64,000 bases of DNA, from positions 1-64,000 of the forward strand of contig CAZYHZ010000002.1 of assembly GCA_964647625.1 (NCBI GenBank), in the 5' to 3' direction. The translations under genes were made by a program, and so were the position numbers. Positions 9,320 through 20,038 of this stretch are shown in pieces; the first letter of the stretch is position 1; the number at the start of each line of letters is the position of its first letter. The notes beneath the pieces are model-generated. The model worked only from the letters and a program-made list of their open reading frames with translations. It searched no databases and was not told the DNA's origin. The stretch comes from DASRJG01 sp964647625. Lineage in GTDB: Bacteria > Acidobacteriota > Polarisedimenticolia > Polarisedimenticolales > DASRJG01.

Positions 9320-10096
9320 CTACCGGCCGGGGAACCGGGGCTTCCGCTTCTCCAGGAACGCGCCGGTGCCCTCGCGCATGTCTTCGGTCGCGAAGCACAA
9401 GCCGAACAGCGAGGCCTCGAGCCGCAGAGCTTCGGGGAGCGCGATCTCGCCGCCGGAGAGGACGGCCTCGAGCGCCGCGGCCAGCGCCGTCGGGCTCTTC
9501 GCGAGCAAATTCGCGGCGTAGACCTCGACCGCCTCACGCAGCTGCGCGGCGGGGCACAGGCGCTCGACGAGCCCGATGCGGTGCGCTTCGGCCGCGTCGA
9601 TCGTCGCTCCCGACAGGATGAGATCGAGGGCGCGGCCGCGTCCGACCAGACGCGGGAGGCGCTGAGTCCCGCCGGCGCCCGGGATCAATCCCAGGCCGAC
9701 CTCCGGCTGGCCGAACTTGGCGGTGTCTGCCGCGATGCGCACGTGACACGCCATGGCGATCTCGCAGCCGCCGCCGAGCGCGAATCCGTTCACGGCGGCG
9801 ATGACCGGCTTGCCGCACCGCTCGAGAGCATCGAGGGCGTCGGCGAGCAGATGCGAGAACTCTTGCGCCTCGCGGGGGCGCATCGATGCCATCTCCGCGA
9901 TGTCGGCGCCGGCGACGAACGCCTTTTCCCCCGACCCGGTCACGACGATCGCGCCGACCTCGGCGTCCGCGGCGGCGCTCCGCGCGGCGGCGCCGATCTC
10001 GACGACGGTCTGGCGGTTCAGCGCGTTCAATTTTTCGGGCCGGTGAATTGTGATCCAGGCGACGCGATCCTTCACCTCGGAGAGAACGTTCGGCAT
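9320..10096 (-). CDS. enoyl-CoA hydratase/isomerase family protein
   Basis: A 258-residue crotonase-fold enzyme likely to hydrate enoyl-CoA in fatty-acid or amino-acid breakdown. The oxyanion-hole segments AFVAGADIAEM and GFALGGGCEIAMACH are present, as is the second glutamate context QPEVGLGLIPGAGGTQRLPR. Both catalytic glutamates appear to be present, favouring hydratase over isomerase activity. The gene lies between the DnaC-like ATPase gene (11 bases upstream) and the LptC-like gene (5 bases downstream), so it is probably cotranscribed with LPS-export genes without an obvious functional link. Confidence 0.9.
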   Translation of the reverse strand: MPNVLSEVKDRVAWITIHRPEKLNALNRQTVVEIGAAARSAAADAEVGAIVVTGSGEKAFVAGADIAEMASMRPREAQEFSHLLADALDALERCGKPVIAAVNGFALGGGCEIAMACHVRIAADTAKFGQPEVGLGLIPGAGGTQRLPRLVGRGRALDLILSGATIDAAEAHRIGLVERLCPAAQLREAVEVYAANLLAKSPTALAAALEAVLSGGEIALPEALRLEASLFGLCFATEDMREGTGAFLEKRKPRFPGR

Positions 10097-10106
10097 CTCG
10101 AGCCTT

Positions 10107-10844
10107 TCAATAACGATGGCGCGCGTGAAGCACGCGGCGCCGGAAGTCTTCGGAGGTCACCGGAACGACGCGGCACATCTCGTAGATGCGCGACATCAGC
10201 GCGTCGCCGAGACGGTCCTTGAGCGTCGGTGAGTCGGGAGTGCCCGGAGCCGCCTCGTCGTCGTCTCCAGTCGCCCGGTTCGTCGTCATGATCGTGGGGA
10301 GCTTTCGGTTGTAGCGGTGCGCGAGCACGTCGTGCATGACGTCTTGCGCCCACGCCGTCGTCCGGCCGGCTCCGAGATCGTCGAGCACGAGAACCTCCGC
10401 CTCCAGAATGGGCGCCAAGACGTCGGATTCGGTCCGTCCCGCGCCGCCGTCGAAAGTCGCCTGGAGGTCCTTGAGCAGCTCGCGCTGCTCGGCGAAGACG
10501 ACCTTGGCGCCTTTGCGGGAGGCGAGCTGGCGGATCAATCCCACCGCCAGGTGCGTCTTGCCCGTTCCCGGAGAACCCACGAACAGGATCCCGACGTCGG
10601 CGTTGAGCGGCCAGCGCTCGAACCAGTCGTTGGCCCAGGCGAGGGCCGGAGCGAGCGCCGGCTGCCAGACCTCGAAGTTGTCGAGAGAGCAGTGCTCGTA
10701 CCGCCTTGGGATGCGCGCCGACTTCAGGATGCGGTCGGCACGGTCGCGCACGCTGCACGCGCAGCGCACCGACACGGCGACGCCCTCCGCGCCCTCGCGG
10801 ATCTCGAATCCGATTCCCCCGCACGTCGGGCAGGATTCGATCAT
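10107..10844 (-). CDS. DnaC/IstB-like ATP-binding protein
   Basis: A 245-residue AAA+ ATPase of the DnaC/DnaI/IstB group. A short N-terminal zinc-knuckle-like region (CPTCGGIGFE, then CAC) precedes the ATPase with Walker A GSPGTGKTHLA, Walker B EVLVLDDLGAGR and a sensor-1 region TIMTTNRA. Proteins of this shape load replicative helicase. It may be the chromosomal helicase loader, because no transposase accompanies it, but the window does not prove that. It precedes the enoyl-CoA hydratase gene in the same direction. Confidence 0.82.
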   Translation of the reverse strand: MIESCPTCGGIGFEIREGAEGVAVSVRCACSVRDRADRILKSARIPRRYEHCSLDNFEVWQPALAPALAWANDWFERWPLNADVGILFVGSPGTGKTHLAVGLIRQLASRKGAKVVFAEQRELLKDLQATFDGGAGRTESDVLAPILEAEVLVLDDLGAGRTTAWAQDVMHDVLAHRYNRKLPTIMTTNRATGDDDEAAPGTPDSPTLKDRLGDALMSRIYEMCRVVPVTSEDFRRRVLHARHRY

Positions 10845-10878
10845 TGCGGACGCCTCGCCGGCCGGCTTCGGGGGAGCC

Positions 10879-11736
10879 TCAGTTGAGGTAGCCCCGAAGC
10901 TGCTGGCACTTCTGGGACCGGTTGAGTTTCTCCAACGCTTGCGCCTCGATCTGGCGGATGCGCTCCCGGGACAAGTTCATCAGCTCGCCGATCTCCTTGA
11001 GCGTCTTCGGATCCGAGCCGTCGAGGCCGAATCGGAGCCTGAGGACCATCTCTTCCTTGTCGACCAGCTCGCCCAGAGCCTGCTGGATGTGCCGCCTGAG
11101 CGACTGCCGCAGGAACACGAAATCCGCGGCCGGGATCGTGCCCTGCTCGAGCTTGTCGGAGAGGTGGAACTCGTGCTCCTCGTCGATCAGCGCCGACAGC
11201 GAGACGTTGTCGCTGGCGACCTGGAGGAGCGTCGTGACCTCTTCGAGCGACGCCTCGATGCGGCTGGCGACCTCTTGGGCGGTCGGCGCGCGCTCGAGCT
11301 CGTTCCGCAGGACCGACTGGGCCTTGCCGATCCGGTAGAGGAGGTTCGCCTGCTTCTGAGGCAGGCGGAACGACCCGCTCTGATCCGACAGCGCGTGGAT
11401 GATTGCCTGCCTCACCCACCACACCGCGTACGTGATGAACTTGACGTTCTTGCTCGCGTCGTACCGCTTCGCGGCTTCGATGAGGCCGATGTTCCCTTCG
11501 TTGATGAGGTCCAGAAACGACATCCCGCAGCCGCGGTAGCGCTTGGCATACGAGACGACGAACCGGAGGTTGGCCTCCACCAGGCGCCTGAGGGCCTTCT
11601 GATCGCCCTTCTGGATCTTGCGCCCGAGGACGCGCTCTTCTTCGGCGGTGATCCGCGGGAGCCGGGAAATCTCCTTGAGGTATTTCTTGAGGGATTCCGA
11701 GCCGCCGCCGCGGGTCTGTACGCGTTCGTCTTCCAT
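10879..11736 (-). CDS. sigma-70 family RNA polymerase sigma factor (RpoD/RpoS-like, short)
   Basis: A 285-residue group 1/2-type sigma factor. It starts at region 1.2 (SLKKYLKEISRLPRITAEEE) and lacks region 1.1. Region 2 has the conserved NLRFVVSYAKRYRGCGMSFL and FITYAVWWVRQAIIHAL; region 4.2 ends with the HTH LKEIGELMNLSRERIRQIEA. The size and lack of region 1.1 resemble RpoS and other group 2 factors rather than the housekeeping sigma. ATG 11736 is used; the codon before it is TTG. It is probably a stress or stationary-phase sigma, which suits its place beside heat-shock genes, but this is inference. Confidence 0.9.
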   Translation of the reverse strand: MEDERVQTRGGGSESLKKYLKEISRLPRITAEEERVLGRKIQKGDQKALRRLVEANLRFVVSYAKRYRGCGMSFLDLINEGNIGLIEAAKRYDASKNVKFITYAVWWVRQAIIHALSDQSGSFRLPQKQANLLYRIGKAQSVLRNELERAPTAQEVASRIEASLEEVTTLLQVASDNVSLSALIDEEHEFHLSDKLEQGTIPAADFVFLRQSLRRHIQQALGELVDKEEMVLRLRFGLDGSDPKTLKEIGELMNLSRERIRQIEAQALEKLNRSQKCQQLRGYLN

Positions 11737-11781
11737 CAAGTCCCCGGACTCGCGCGGGAGTATATCAGGTGGGCCGAAGGG

Positions 11782-12228
11782 TCAGCGGATGGCCACCCGG
11801 ATCGGTTGCTTGCCGGCCGATTCGTTCTTGCGCAGCGTGACCGTGAGCACGCCGTCCCGATAGGTCGCCGACACGGTCGCGCGGTCGATGTGCGACCGCA
11901 GACGGAAACGGCGCGCGAACTTCCCGAAGGACCGCTCGACGCGATGGAATTGCTCGCCCGGCGCACTTCGCTCGGTTTTCCGTTCGCCGCGGACGATGAG
12001 CTCGTCGTCCTCGAGGCGGATGTCGATGTCGGATTGCGCCAGCCCCGGGAGCTCGAGGCAGAAGACGACGCTCTCCTCGTTCTCGTAGACGTCGGCGACC
12101 GGGGTCCACGCACCCACGCCGCCCTCCGCGTCGAAGTTGGTCCGGGCGAGCGCGCTTTCGAACAGCTTGTTCATCCGCTCCTGAATGCCTACCAGATCCT
12201 TGAGCGGATCCCACTCGGTCGTGGCCAT
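11782..12228 (-). CDS. small heat shock protein, Hsp20 family
   Basis: A 148-residue ATP-independent holdase. The alpha-crystallin domain spans about residues 42-135, from GAWTPVADVYENEESVVF to the end; the edge motif YRDGVLTVTLRK is intact, and a short C-terminal tail contains KQPIRVAI, a variant of the I-x-I/V assembly motif. It lies between dnaK and the sigma factor gene, all in the same direction, forming a small proteostasis cluster. Confidence 0.93.
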   Translation of the reverse strand: MATTEWDPLKDLVGIQERMNKLFESALARTNFDAEGGVGAWTPVADVYENEESVVFCLELPGLAQSDIDIRLEDDELIVRGERKTERSAPGEQFHRVERSFGKFARRFRLRSHIDRATVSATYRDGVLTVTLRKNESAGKQPIRVAIR

Positions 12229-12297
12229 CGGGCTCGTCTCCTCCGCCGGGTGCGTCGCCGGCAGGAGGAGTCTAGCAACTCCCGCCGGCAGCCGAAC

Positions 12298-14211
<1,914 letters not shown>

Positions 14212-14264
14212 GGACGCTCCTGGGCCGACAGGGGCTCTTCAGTCCCCATGCGGCGAACGCCCGC

Positions 14265-14293
14265 TAGTTAGAACCCCCGGCAGGGGTTGTCAA
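14265..14293 (-). promoter_or_regulatory. predicted sigma-70 promoter of dnaK
   Basis: On the minus strand TTGACA (14288-14293) and TAACTA (14265-14270) are separated by exactly 17 bases. The -35 hexamer is a perfect match; the -10 is weaker. The -35 overlaps the TGA of the upstream DUF4388 gene, so dnaK seems to have its own promoter. The leader would be about 45-50 bases. Confidence 0.6.
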
Positions 14294-15555
14294 GGATGCC
14301 GGTCGCCGCGATCCTGGGCGCCGCCCTGGAGCACCATTCGCTGGGACGCCGTAAATGGGTGGCGGATCACGATCTCTTCGGCTCCCGGACCCGAGCTACG
14401 TCCCACGATTTGATAGCCGGCCGAATCGAGCCGGTACCCGTACGGGTGGCCCCAGGGGTCGACGGTGTCATCGTGGCTGAGGTAGCCGGCGGAAACCATC
14501 GCCTCGAGCCGCTCGGGCATCGTTCCGTGGTCCAGATAGTAGGCGTGGAGCGCCTCCTCGACGCGCTCGAGCCGGTTCCGGCTGGCAAACGTTTGAAGGC
14601 GCGCGGTCTCCGGAGAGTGCGCCAGAAGCCGCCAGGGCGTGAACGGATTCGTGGATAGGGTCGCCACGGACGCCGCCGCGACGGCGAACACGATTGCGTG
14701 CAGCGTGATCGCGACCACCTTCCGGCCCACGGCCGACGTGGGGCCCGGAGCGATGCTGACCGGAGCCTCCACGACCTCGATCAGGTTGCGGTTCTGTAGG
14801 TCGACCAGGATCCGGTAGAGATCGAACTCCGCCAGGGCGCTCATGTCCGCGATGTCCTGGACGCTCGCGTGGCCGTCCACCATGTGGAGGACGTCTCGCT
14901 CCTCGGGCGTCAGCCGGATCGCCTGCTCGTCATGCGCCTGCTCCGGCGCATCCTGGAGCGACAGCTCGAGATCGCTGTCGACGACGGAGGTCAGCGGAAC
15001 GTCGAGCGCTCCCCCGGCCGCCGACTTGCGGAACACGACCGAGGGCGACTTGATCCTCCGTTCGAGGATCGGCCACTCGTCCATCATCCGCGCGCCTTCC
15101 ATCAGGATGGTCTCGGCGGAGACCGGCTGGAAGTGCTCGCTGTCGTACTCGACGTGGTCCATCGGCGCGAACTCGTACTTGCCCGCGCGCCAGCGGAAGA
15201 GCCGGTAGACGATCTGCGTGACCTGGATCCGAAGGGCCTCCTCGAGGTCCTCCGCGGAGATGAAATGCTGCTTGACCAGGATGTAGCCGAGCCGCTGGAG
15301 CGTCGCCGCCTGGATGCGGAGCGATTCCTGAAGTTGTGCGTCGGTGATGCGTCCGGTGCGGACGAGGACCGAGCCCAGGAGGTCCTCGAAGTTGCGCTCG
15401 CTCGTGTCCGCGCCGACCACGGCGCCGCCCAGGAACTTGACCTTGACGGTCCCTCCCGTCCCCTCGAGCGTCAGCACGCCGGTCTTCCGCTGCAAGCCGA
15501 TGAGCTGGAGGATGTCGGCGAGGCCGAAGTCCTTGATCGTCCCTTCGAGCGCCAC
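14290..15555 (-). CDS. DUF4388 (PATAN-type) protein with membrane segment and GspG-like C-terminus
   Basis: A 421-residue protein. Residues 1-110 form a DUF4388/PATAN domain (ALEGTIKDFGLADILQLIGL, then RKTGVLTLEG), common in Myxococcota and Acidobacteriota signalling proteins that regulate motility. A winged-helix-like stretch (about 205-265) follows. A single TM lies at about 287-307. The periplasmic tail (HAYYLDHGTMPERLEAMV, then SHDDTVDPWGHPYGY) resembles the globular part of type II secretion pseudopilin GspG. The start is taken as GTG 15555, two bases after the upstream stop. The combination suggests a link between envelope assembly and signalling, but the role is unknown. Confidence 0.75.
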   Translation of the reverse strand: MALEGTIKDFGLADILQLIGLQRKTGVLTLEGTGGTVKVKFLGGAVVGADTSERNFEDLLGSVLVRTGRITDAQLQESLRIQAATLQRLGYILVKQHFISAEDLEEALRIQVTQIVYRLFRWRAGKYEFAPMDHVEYDSEHFQPVSAETILMEGARMMDEWPILERRIKSPSVVFRKSAAGGALDVPLTSVVDSDLELSLQDAPEQAHDEQAIRLTPEERDVLHMVDGHASVQDIADMSALAEFDLYRILVDLQNRNLIEVVEAPVSIAPGPTSAVGRKVVAITLHAIVFAVAAASVATLSTNPFTPWRLLAHSPETARLQTFASRNRLERVEEALHAYYLDHGTMPERLEAMVSAGYLSHDDTVDPWGHPYGYRLDSAGYQIVGRSSGPGAEEIVIRHPFTASQRMVLQGGAQDRGDRHP

Positions 15556-15557
15556 GG

Positions 15558-17612
15558 TCAGGCCCTGCCGATGGACGTCCCGCCGACGTTCCCGGCCAGC
15601 CAGACGAGGGCGCCGAGCGGCGCGGCGATGACGATCATCGCGTCGAGGCGGAAGACGTCGGGAACCGGGATCGCGCGGAGTCCAGCCCAGTGAACCTCGA
15701 GGCCGACGAGGTGCTCGAGGGGCTCCAGGATCCGGGGGTAGCCGCCGATCCACACGAGCATCCACACCGACACGAGCAGGAAGCCGACGACGCAGCGGCC
15801 CGTCAGGATCTGCGACGCGCCCGGCACCAAGACGGACGCGAGCCTCCGGAAGCGCCGGACCCTCGTTTCGTACCGGCCGACCTCGTAGAGCTTCATGCTC
15901 TTCGTCTCGGGGGCCAGCCCGTCCTTCAGCACGAACAGGTGCAGGCACTGGCTGCAGTAGTCGTTCCCCTCGCGGCTGGACTTGCAGTGTGCGCAGAAGG
16001 CGTTGCCGCAGCGCGTGCACCGGCGGGCGGGTGTCGTGCCGGCGAACACGGCGAGGCTGGCGAGTCCGATGCAAAGCGTGGCGAGGGCGAGGACGCTCGT
16101 CGGGTTCGCGAGCCACGCGGCGGCCGACGTCCACCCCTCGCGGGCCGCTCCCCCATCGAGCCAGTCCCGCGCGTGCCCGCCCTCGAGCGTGGCCCGCCAG
16201 ATCGAGTCGAAATCGATCGTGGCATCGACGACCTTGGCGCCTCCCGAATCGCGGCTGCCGACGGTCAGCAGGCGGTCGGCCTGATCGCGGTCGAGCTCGC
16301 GGGCCTTGGAGAGGGAGTCCGCCGCCTCTTTCAGCTTGAACGATTCGGACTGCGCGAGGTACATGTCGAAGTACGCGAGGCAGGAGTCGCTGCGCACGTC
16401 GATCGCCTGGCGGTAGCTCGAGATGGCTTGCCCGTACTGGCCCAGGGCGAAGTAGATGTTTCCGAGATTGATGCGCGCCTGGTAGGTCGAGGGCGCGACC
16501 TCGAGCACGTGCTTGTATTCCTTGAACCCGTCCTCGAAGTAGCGGCCGTTCTTGTAGAGCCCCGCGAGGAGGAAGCGAAACACGGGATCGTCCGGATGCT
16601 CGTCGACCAGCGCGCGGAGCTTGACGATGCGATCGGGATCGTATCCGCCGTTGGCCGCGGCGAGCATGGTCCGCACCGTCGGGTCGGCGGCCAGGCCGTA
16701 GAGCCCGACGGCGACGCGGTACGCAGGCACGGCGAGTGCGGTGGCCACGAGAAGGGCTGAGGCGAGAGCGCGCTCGCCCCGGCGCATGTAGCGGAAGAAT
16801 GCGGCCAGCCAGTAGAGCACGAGCCAGCCGGCGCCGACCCACAGCAGCAGCGGCAAGAACAAGACGGCCCAGCCGCCGGGCTTGGCGAGCCACTCGCGGT
16901 CCCGCGCGATCAGCCATTCCTCGATGTCGTGACGGAGCATCGTGTGGTAGCGCGCGGCGATCAGCGCCGCGAAGATCGTGGTGGCGCCGAGGAGCGCCAC
17001 GAGGACGGTCAGCGCCAGCTCGTTGAGCGTGTCGCGGTCCCGCGCGGCGATCTTGAGGGCGGAGCGTGCCGCGCCGATCCACTCCGCGGCCGCCGCGAAC
17101 GAGCCGGCGCCCGACGCCGACAGCACCTCGGCCCGCGCGAGCGCGATCTGAGGGCGGCCCGGATCGAGGGATTCGGCGAGCGCGAGAGCGGCGAGCGCCT
17201 TATCGTAGCTGCCCTCGCGACTGAGAGCGCGCGCTTCGAGCAGGAGCGAGCTCGCGGGAATCTGAAGCCGCCTCACGCCCTCTTCCGAGACGAAATCCCG
17301 GATCAGGTCCGATTGCTTCGCGGCGTCGTCGTCGCGGCCGCCGGACTGATAGGCCTTGCGCTGGAACCAGAGGCTCTCGAATCGTCCGTCGAACGCTTCG
17401 ACGTCGAACGCCCGGCGCCCGGCCGCAGGTATCGCGTGCTCCTCTTCGGCTTCGGTGCCCTCGGGCTGGCTCTGCGGCTGAGCGAGGCGGATCACGCCGT
17501 TGTCGACCGCTGCACGGGTCCCGTAAGGCAGCAGGAAAGCCGCGAGGGCAACGAGCCCTGCGGCCATCCACGTCCGAACCCGACGGATCACGCGTGCCCC
17601 CGACCGCTCCAC
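15558..17612 (-). CDS. TPR-repeat polytopic membrane protein with zinc-ribbon segment
   Basis: A 684-residue membrane protein with an N-terminal signal or TM segment (about residues 15-33), a TPR-rich part (about 110-180 and 320-440), a central pair of TM helices (about 200-300), a Cys-rich segment RRCTRCGNAFCAHCKS plus CSQC (about 535-565) that looks like a zinc ribbon, and further TM helices at the C-terminus. The start is GTG 17612; GTG 17591 is an alternative. It is followed two bases later by the DUF4388 gene, so the pair probably works together. No named family was recognised beyond the TPR fold. Confidence 0.75.
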   Translation of the reverse strand: MERSGARVIRRVRTWMAAGLVALAAFLLPYGTRAAVDNGVIRLAQPQSQPEGTEAEEEHAIPAAGRRAFDVEAFDGRFESLWFQRKAYQSGGRDDDAAKQSDLIRDFVSEEGVRRLQIPASSLLLEARALSREGSYDKALAALALAESLDPGRPQIALARAEVLSASGAGSFAAAAEWIGAARSALKIAARDRDTLNELALTVLVALLGATTIFAALIAARYHTMLRHDIEEWLIARDREWLAKPGGWAVLFLPLLLWVGAGWLVLYWLAAFFRYMRRGERALASALLVATALAVPAYRVAVGLYGLAADPTVRTMLAAANGGYDPDRIVKLRALVDEHPDDPVFRFLLAGLYKNGRYFEDGFKEYKHVLEVAPSTYQARINLGNIYFALGQYGQAISSYRQAIDVRSDSCLAYFDMYLAQSESFKLKEAADSLSKARELDRDQADRLLTVGSRDSGGAKVVDATIDFDSIWRATLEGGHARDWLDGGAAREGWTSAAAWLANPTSVLALATLCIGLASLAVFAGTTPARRCTRCGNAFCAHCKSSREGNDYCSQCLHLFVLKDGLAPETKSMKLYEVGRYETRVRRFRRLASVLVPGASQILTGRCVVGFLLVSVWMLVWIGGYPRILEPLEHLVGLEVHWAGLRAIPVPDVFRLDAMIVIAAPLGALVWLAGNVGGTSIGRA

Positions 17613-17635
17613 GCCGGGGGTCGTGAGGACGGCGG

Positions 17636-18106
17636 CTAGACCGCCGACCCCGACCGCGCGACGTAGAGCATCCTGAGCTGGTGCAGGACCCGCTCGAGGA
17701 GGCCGTCCTCCTCACGCGTCAAGTTGCCCCGGCACTTCACGCGCAGCAGATCGAGCATGTCGATCTGGATGCGCGCCCCCTCGAGGTCCAAGGTCGCCTG
17801 CCCCGTCGCTGGATGCGGGATCTCCCCGAGGTAGAGCAACGCGGGCTGCGCCATCGCGTTGATCAACATCGTGAAGTCCACGCCTTCGGGCTCGTTCAGC
17901 GGTCGGCGCTCGAACGACGGCTCTTGCGGCGCCTCGCGTCCTGCCGCTCTGGACGGCGGCGGGCTTGCGGGGGCCGGCGGGTCCGGCTCGTCTTCGATGT
18001 CCCCGCGCCGCTCGCCATCGAGCGTGAAATGCCGGCGGTCGGTGACCTTGATCCTGGGCGTCTTGTCGTCCTGGCCCGGCTCCTCCGGATGCGCTCCTTC
18101 GGCCAT
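17636..18106 (-). CDS. DUF1844 domain-containing protein
   Basis: A 156-residue cytoplasmic protein. The first 90 residues are charged and Pro-rich and probably disordered. The C-terminal part (VDFTMLINAMAQPALLYLGE, then LEGARIQIDMLDLLRVKCRG) matches the DUF1844 helical domain found in Acidobacteriota and deltaproteobacterial lineages; its function is unknown. ATG 18106 is preferred because GGGGGAGG lies five bases upstream. It is divergent from mazG across a 166-base gap. Confidence 0.85.
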   Translation of the reverse strand: MAEGAHPEEPGQDDKTPRIKVTDRRHFTLDGERRGDIEDEPDPPAPASPPPSRAAGREAPQEPSFERRPLNEPEGVDFTMLINAMAQPALLYLGEIPHPATGQATLDLEGARIQIDMLDLLRVKCRGNLTREEDGLLERVLHQLRMLYVARSGSAV

Positions 18107-18164
18107 GCACGCCTCCCCCACGTGGCGGCAAATCCGCTGCGTGGCAAGGCGCGATGGTACCATT

Positions 18165-18194
18165 CGACTTTCGGCGTCATCAAAACGAAAGTCG
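18165..18194. promoter_or_regulatory. 9-bp inverted repeat in the divergent DUF1844/mazG intergenic region
   Basis: CGACTTTCG (18165-18173) and CGAAAGTCG (18186-18194) are exact reverse complements with a 12-base spacer. The position between two divergently read genes fits an operator, but it could also be a hairpin in one leader. No regulator was identified. Confidence 0.4.
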
Positions 18195-18272
18195 GCGAGA
18201 CGGCAGCCACCCCGGCTCCGACCGCGTGCGAAACATGTAACCCGTATGGGGGCAAGTCAAGGAAGCCCGGCG

Positions 18273-19070
18273 ATGGCGAACACGCGCTCTTTCGACGATC
18301 TGGTCGCGATCATGGACCGCCTGCGGGACCCCGGAGGGTGCCCGTGGGACCGCGAGCAAACCTACGAGACGCTCCGCGGATTCCTGATCGAAGAATGCTA
18401 CGAGGTCGTCGACGCGCTGGACCGGAATGATCTTCCCGCCCTGGCCGAGGAGCTCGGGGACCTCCTCTTCCAGGTCGTGTTCCTGTCGAAGCTCGCGAGC
18501 GAGCAGGGCGCCTTCCGGGCGGCAGACGTCGTCGAGGGCATCGCCGCCAAGATGATCCGGCGGCATCCGCACGTTTTCGGGGATGCGACCGCGGTCGACG
18601 CGGCCGAAGTCCTCGTCCGCTGGGAAGAGATAAAGAAGAAGGAGAAGTCGGAAGCGAAGGCGGATACTCCGGACGCCTCGATCCTCTCGGGAATTCCGGC
18701 GGCGCTCCCCGCCCTGGTCAAGGCCCAGCGCCTCGGTTCCAAGGCCGCCCGCGTCGGATTCGACTGGGGCGCCGACGAAGACGTGCTCGACAAGCTGGAC
18801 GAAGAGGCCGGCGAGCTGCGCGAGGCCGTTCGCGCGAAACGGGCCGAAGCGATCGGCGAAGAGCTGGGAGACCTGCTCTTCACCGTCGCCATGCTCGCGC
18901 GGCGGCTCGAGGTCGATGCCGACGCGGCCTTGTCGAAGGCCAACGCGAAGTTCGCGAAGCGATTCGGGCACGTCGAGCGCGAGCTTGGCAAGCGAGGGAT
19001 CCCGATCGAGCAAGCCGGAATGCCGCTCCTCGATCAGCTCTGGAGCGAGGCGAAGGCTACGACGTCGTGA
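18273..19070 (+). CDS. mazG: nucleoside triphosphate pyrophosphohydrolase
   Basis: A 265-residue tandem MazG protein that hydrolyses non-canonical or excess NTPs to NMP and PPi. The N-terminal domain begins LRDPGGCPWDREQTYETLR and has the EExxE metal motif context LIEECYEVVDAL plus LAEELGDLLFQVVF. The second domain repeats it as LDEEAGELREAV and GEELGDLLFTVAML. ATG 18273 has GGAAG seven bases upstream; the in-frame ATG 18246 lacks such a site. Its last 14 bases overlap the 3' end of accA on the other strand. Confidence 0.95.
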   Translation: MANTRSFDDLVAIMDRLRDPGGCPWDREQTYETLRGFLIEECYEVVDALDRNDLPALAEELGDLLFQVVFLSKLASEQGAFRAADVVEGIAAKMIRRHPHVFGDATAVDAAEVLVRWEEIKKKEKSEAKADTPDASILSGIPAALPALVKAQRLGSKAARVGFDWGADEDVLDKLDEEAGELREAVRAKRAEAIGEELGDLLFTVAMLARRLEVDADAALSKANAKFAKRFGHVERELGKRGIPIEQAGMPLLDQLWSEAKATTS

Positions 19071-20004
19071 ACCGGCCCATCCGGCGAAAGCGCTCGTAGC
19101 GGCCGGCGAGCAGCTCCGCAGGGGCGAGGCGCGACAGCTCGAGGAGCTGGCGCTCCAGGACCTCCCCCAGGATCGACGCCTGGCGCTGCGGATCGACGTG
19201 GGCGCCCCCGACGACCTCCGGCACGATCTCGTCGGCGACGTCGAGAGCCAGGAGATCGGGCGCGGTCATCTTCATCGCCGCCGCGGCTTCCTTCGCGCGC
19301 GACCCGTCGCGCCAGAGGATCGCGGCGCAGCCCTCGGGGCTGATCACCGAATACACCGAGAACTCGAGCATGTTGACGCGATCACCCACACCGATGGCCA
19401 AGGCCCCGCCGCTTCCTCCCTCGCCGGTGATCGTCACCAGGATCGGAACGCGAAGCGCCGCCATCTCACGCAGGTTCACCGCGATCGCCTCCGCCTGGCC
19501 GCGCTCCTCGGCGCCGATGCCGGGATACGCGCCCGGTGTGTCGATGAACGTGAGGATGGGCCGCCGGTACTTCTCCGCGAGCTTCATCGCGCGCAAGGCC
19601 TTCCGGTACCCCTCGGGCCGGGGCATCCCGAAGTTGCGGACAATCTTCTCCTTCGTGTCCCTCCCTTTTTGATGCCCGATGACGAGCACCGGCCGGCCGC
19701 GGAACGATCCGAACCCGGCGACGATGGCGGGGTCGTCCGAGTAGCGGCGGTCGCCGTGGATCTCGACGAACCCCTCGAGCAGCAGCCTCACGTAGTCGAG
19801 CGTGAAGGGCCGCCTCGGATGGCGCGCAACCAGCGTCTTCTGCCACGGGGTCAGCGACGAGAACACCCGGGCGCGCGTGGCCTCGAGATCGAGCACGAGC
19901 TGCTCGCGCTTGCGCTGCGTCGCGACGTCGTCCCCCATGCCGGACAGCGACTCGACGCGGCGCTCGAGCTCGAGGATCGGTTCTTCGAAAGAGTCGTCGT
20001 CCAC
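19057..20004 (-). CDS. accA: acetyl-CoA carboxylase carboxyltransferase, alpha subunit
   Basis: A 315-residue subunit that, with AccD, moves the carboxyl group from carboxybiotin to acetyl-CoA to form malonyl-CoA. The signatures HPRRPFTLDYVRLLLEGFVE, LVIGHQKGRDTKEKIVRNFG, FIDTPGAYPGIGAEERGQAE and GEGGSGGALAIGVGD are intact. The first codon is GTG with GAGGGG upstream. It is the last gene of the run with xerD and dtd upstream and converges on mazG. Confidence 0.96.
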   Translation of the reverse strand: MDDDSFEEPILELERRVESLSGMGDDVATQRKREQLVLDLEATRARVFSSLTPWQKTLVARHPRRPFTLDYVRLLLEGFVEIHGDRRYSDDPAIVAGFGSFRGRPVLVIGHQKGRDTKEKIVRNFGMPRPEGYRKALRAMKLAEKYRRPILTFIDTPGAYPGIGAEERGQAEAIAVNLREMAALRVPILVTITGEGGSGGALAIGVGDRVNMLEFSVYSVISPEGCAAILWRDGSRAKEAAAAMKMTAPDLLALDVADEIVPEVVGGAHVDPQRQASILGEVLERQLLELSRLAPAELLAGRYERFRRMGRFTTS

Positions 20005-20038
20005 CGGCCCCTCTGATAATCGAGCGGATCGCCGCGTG

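Noticed and set aside
10107..10844. IstB helper of an IS21-type insertion sequence
   Set aside because: No IstA transposase or terminal inverted repeats beside it, and it is embedded in a housekeeping operon.
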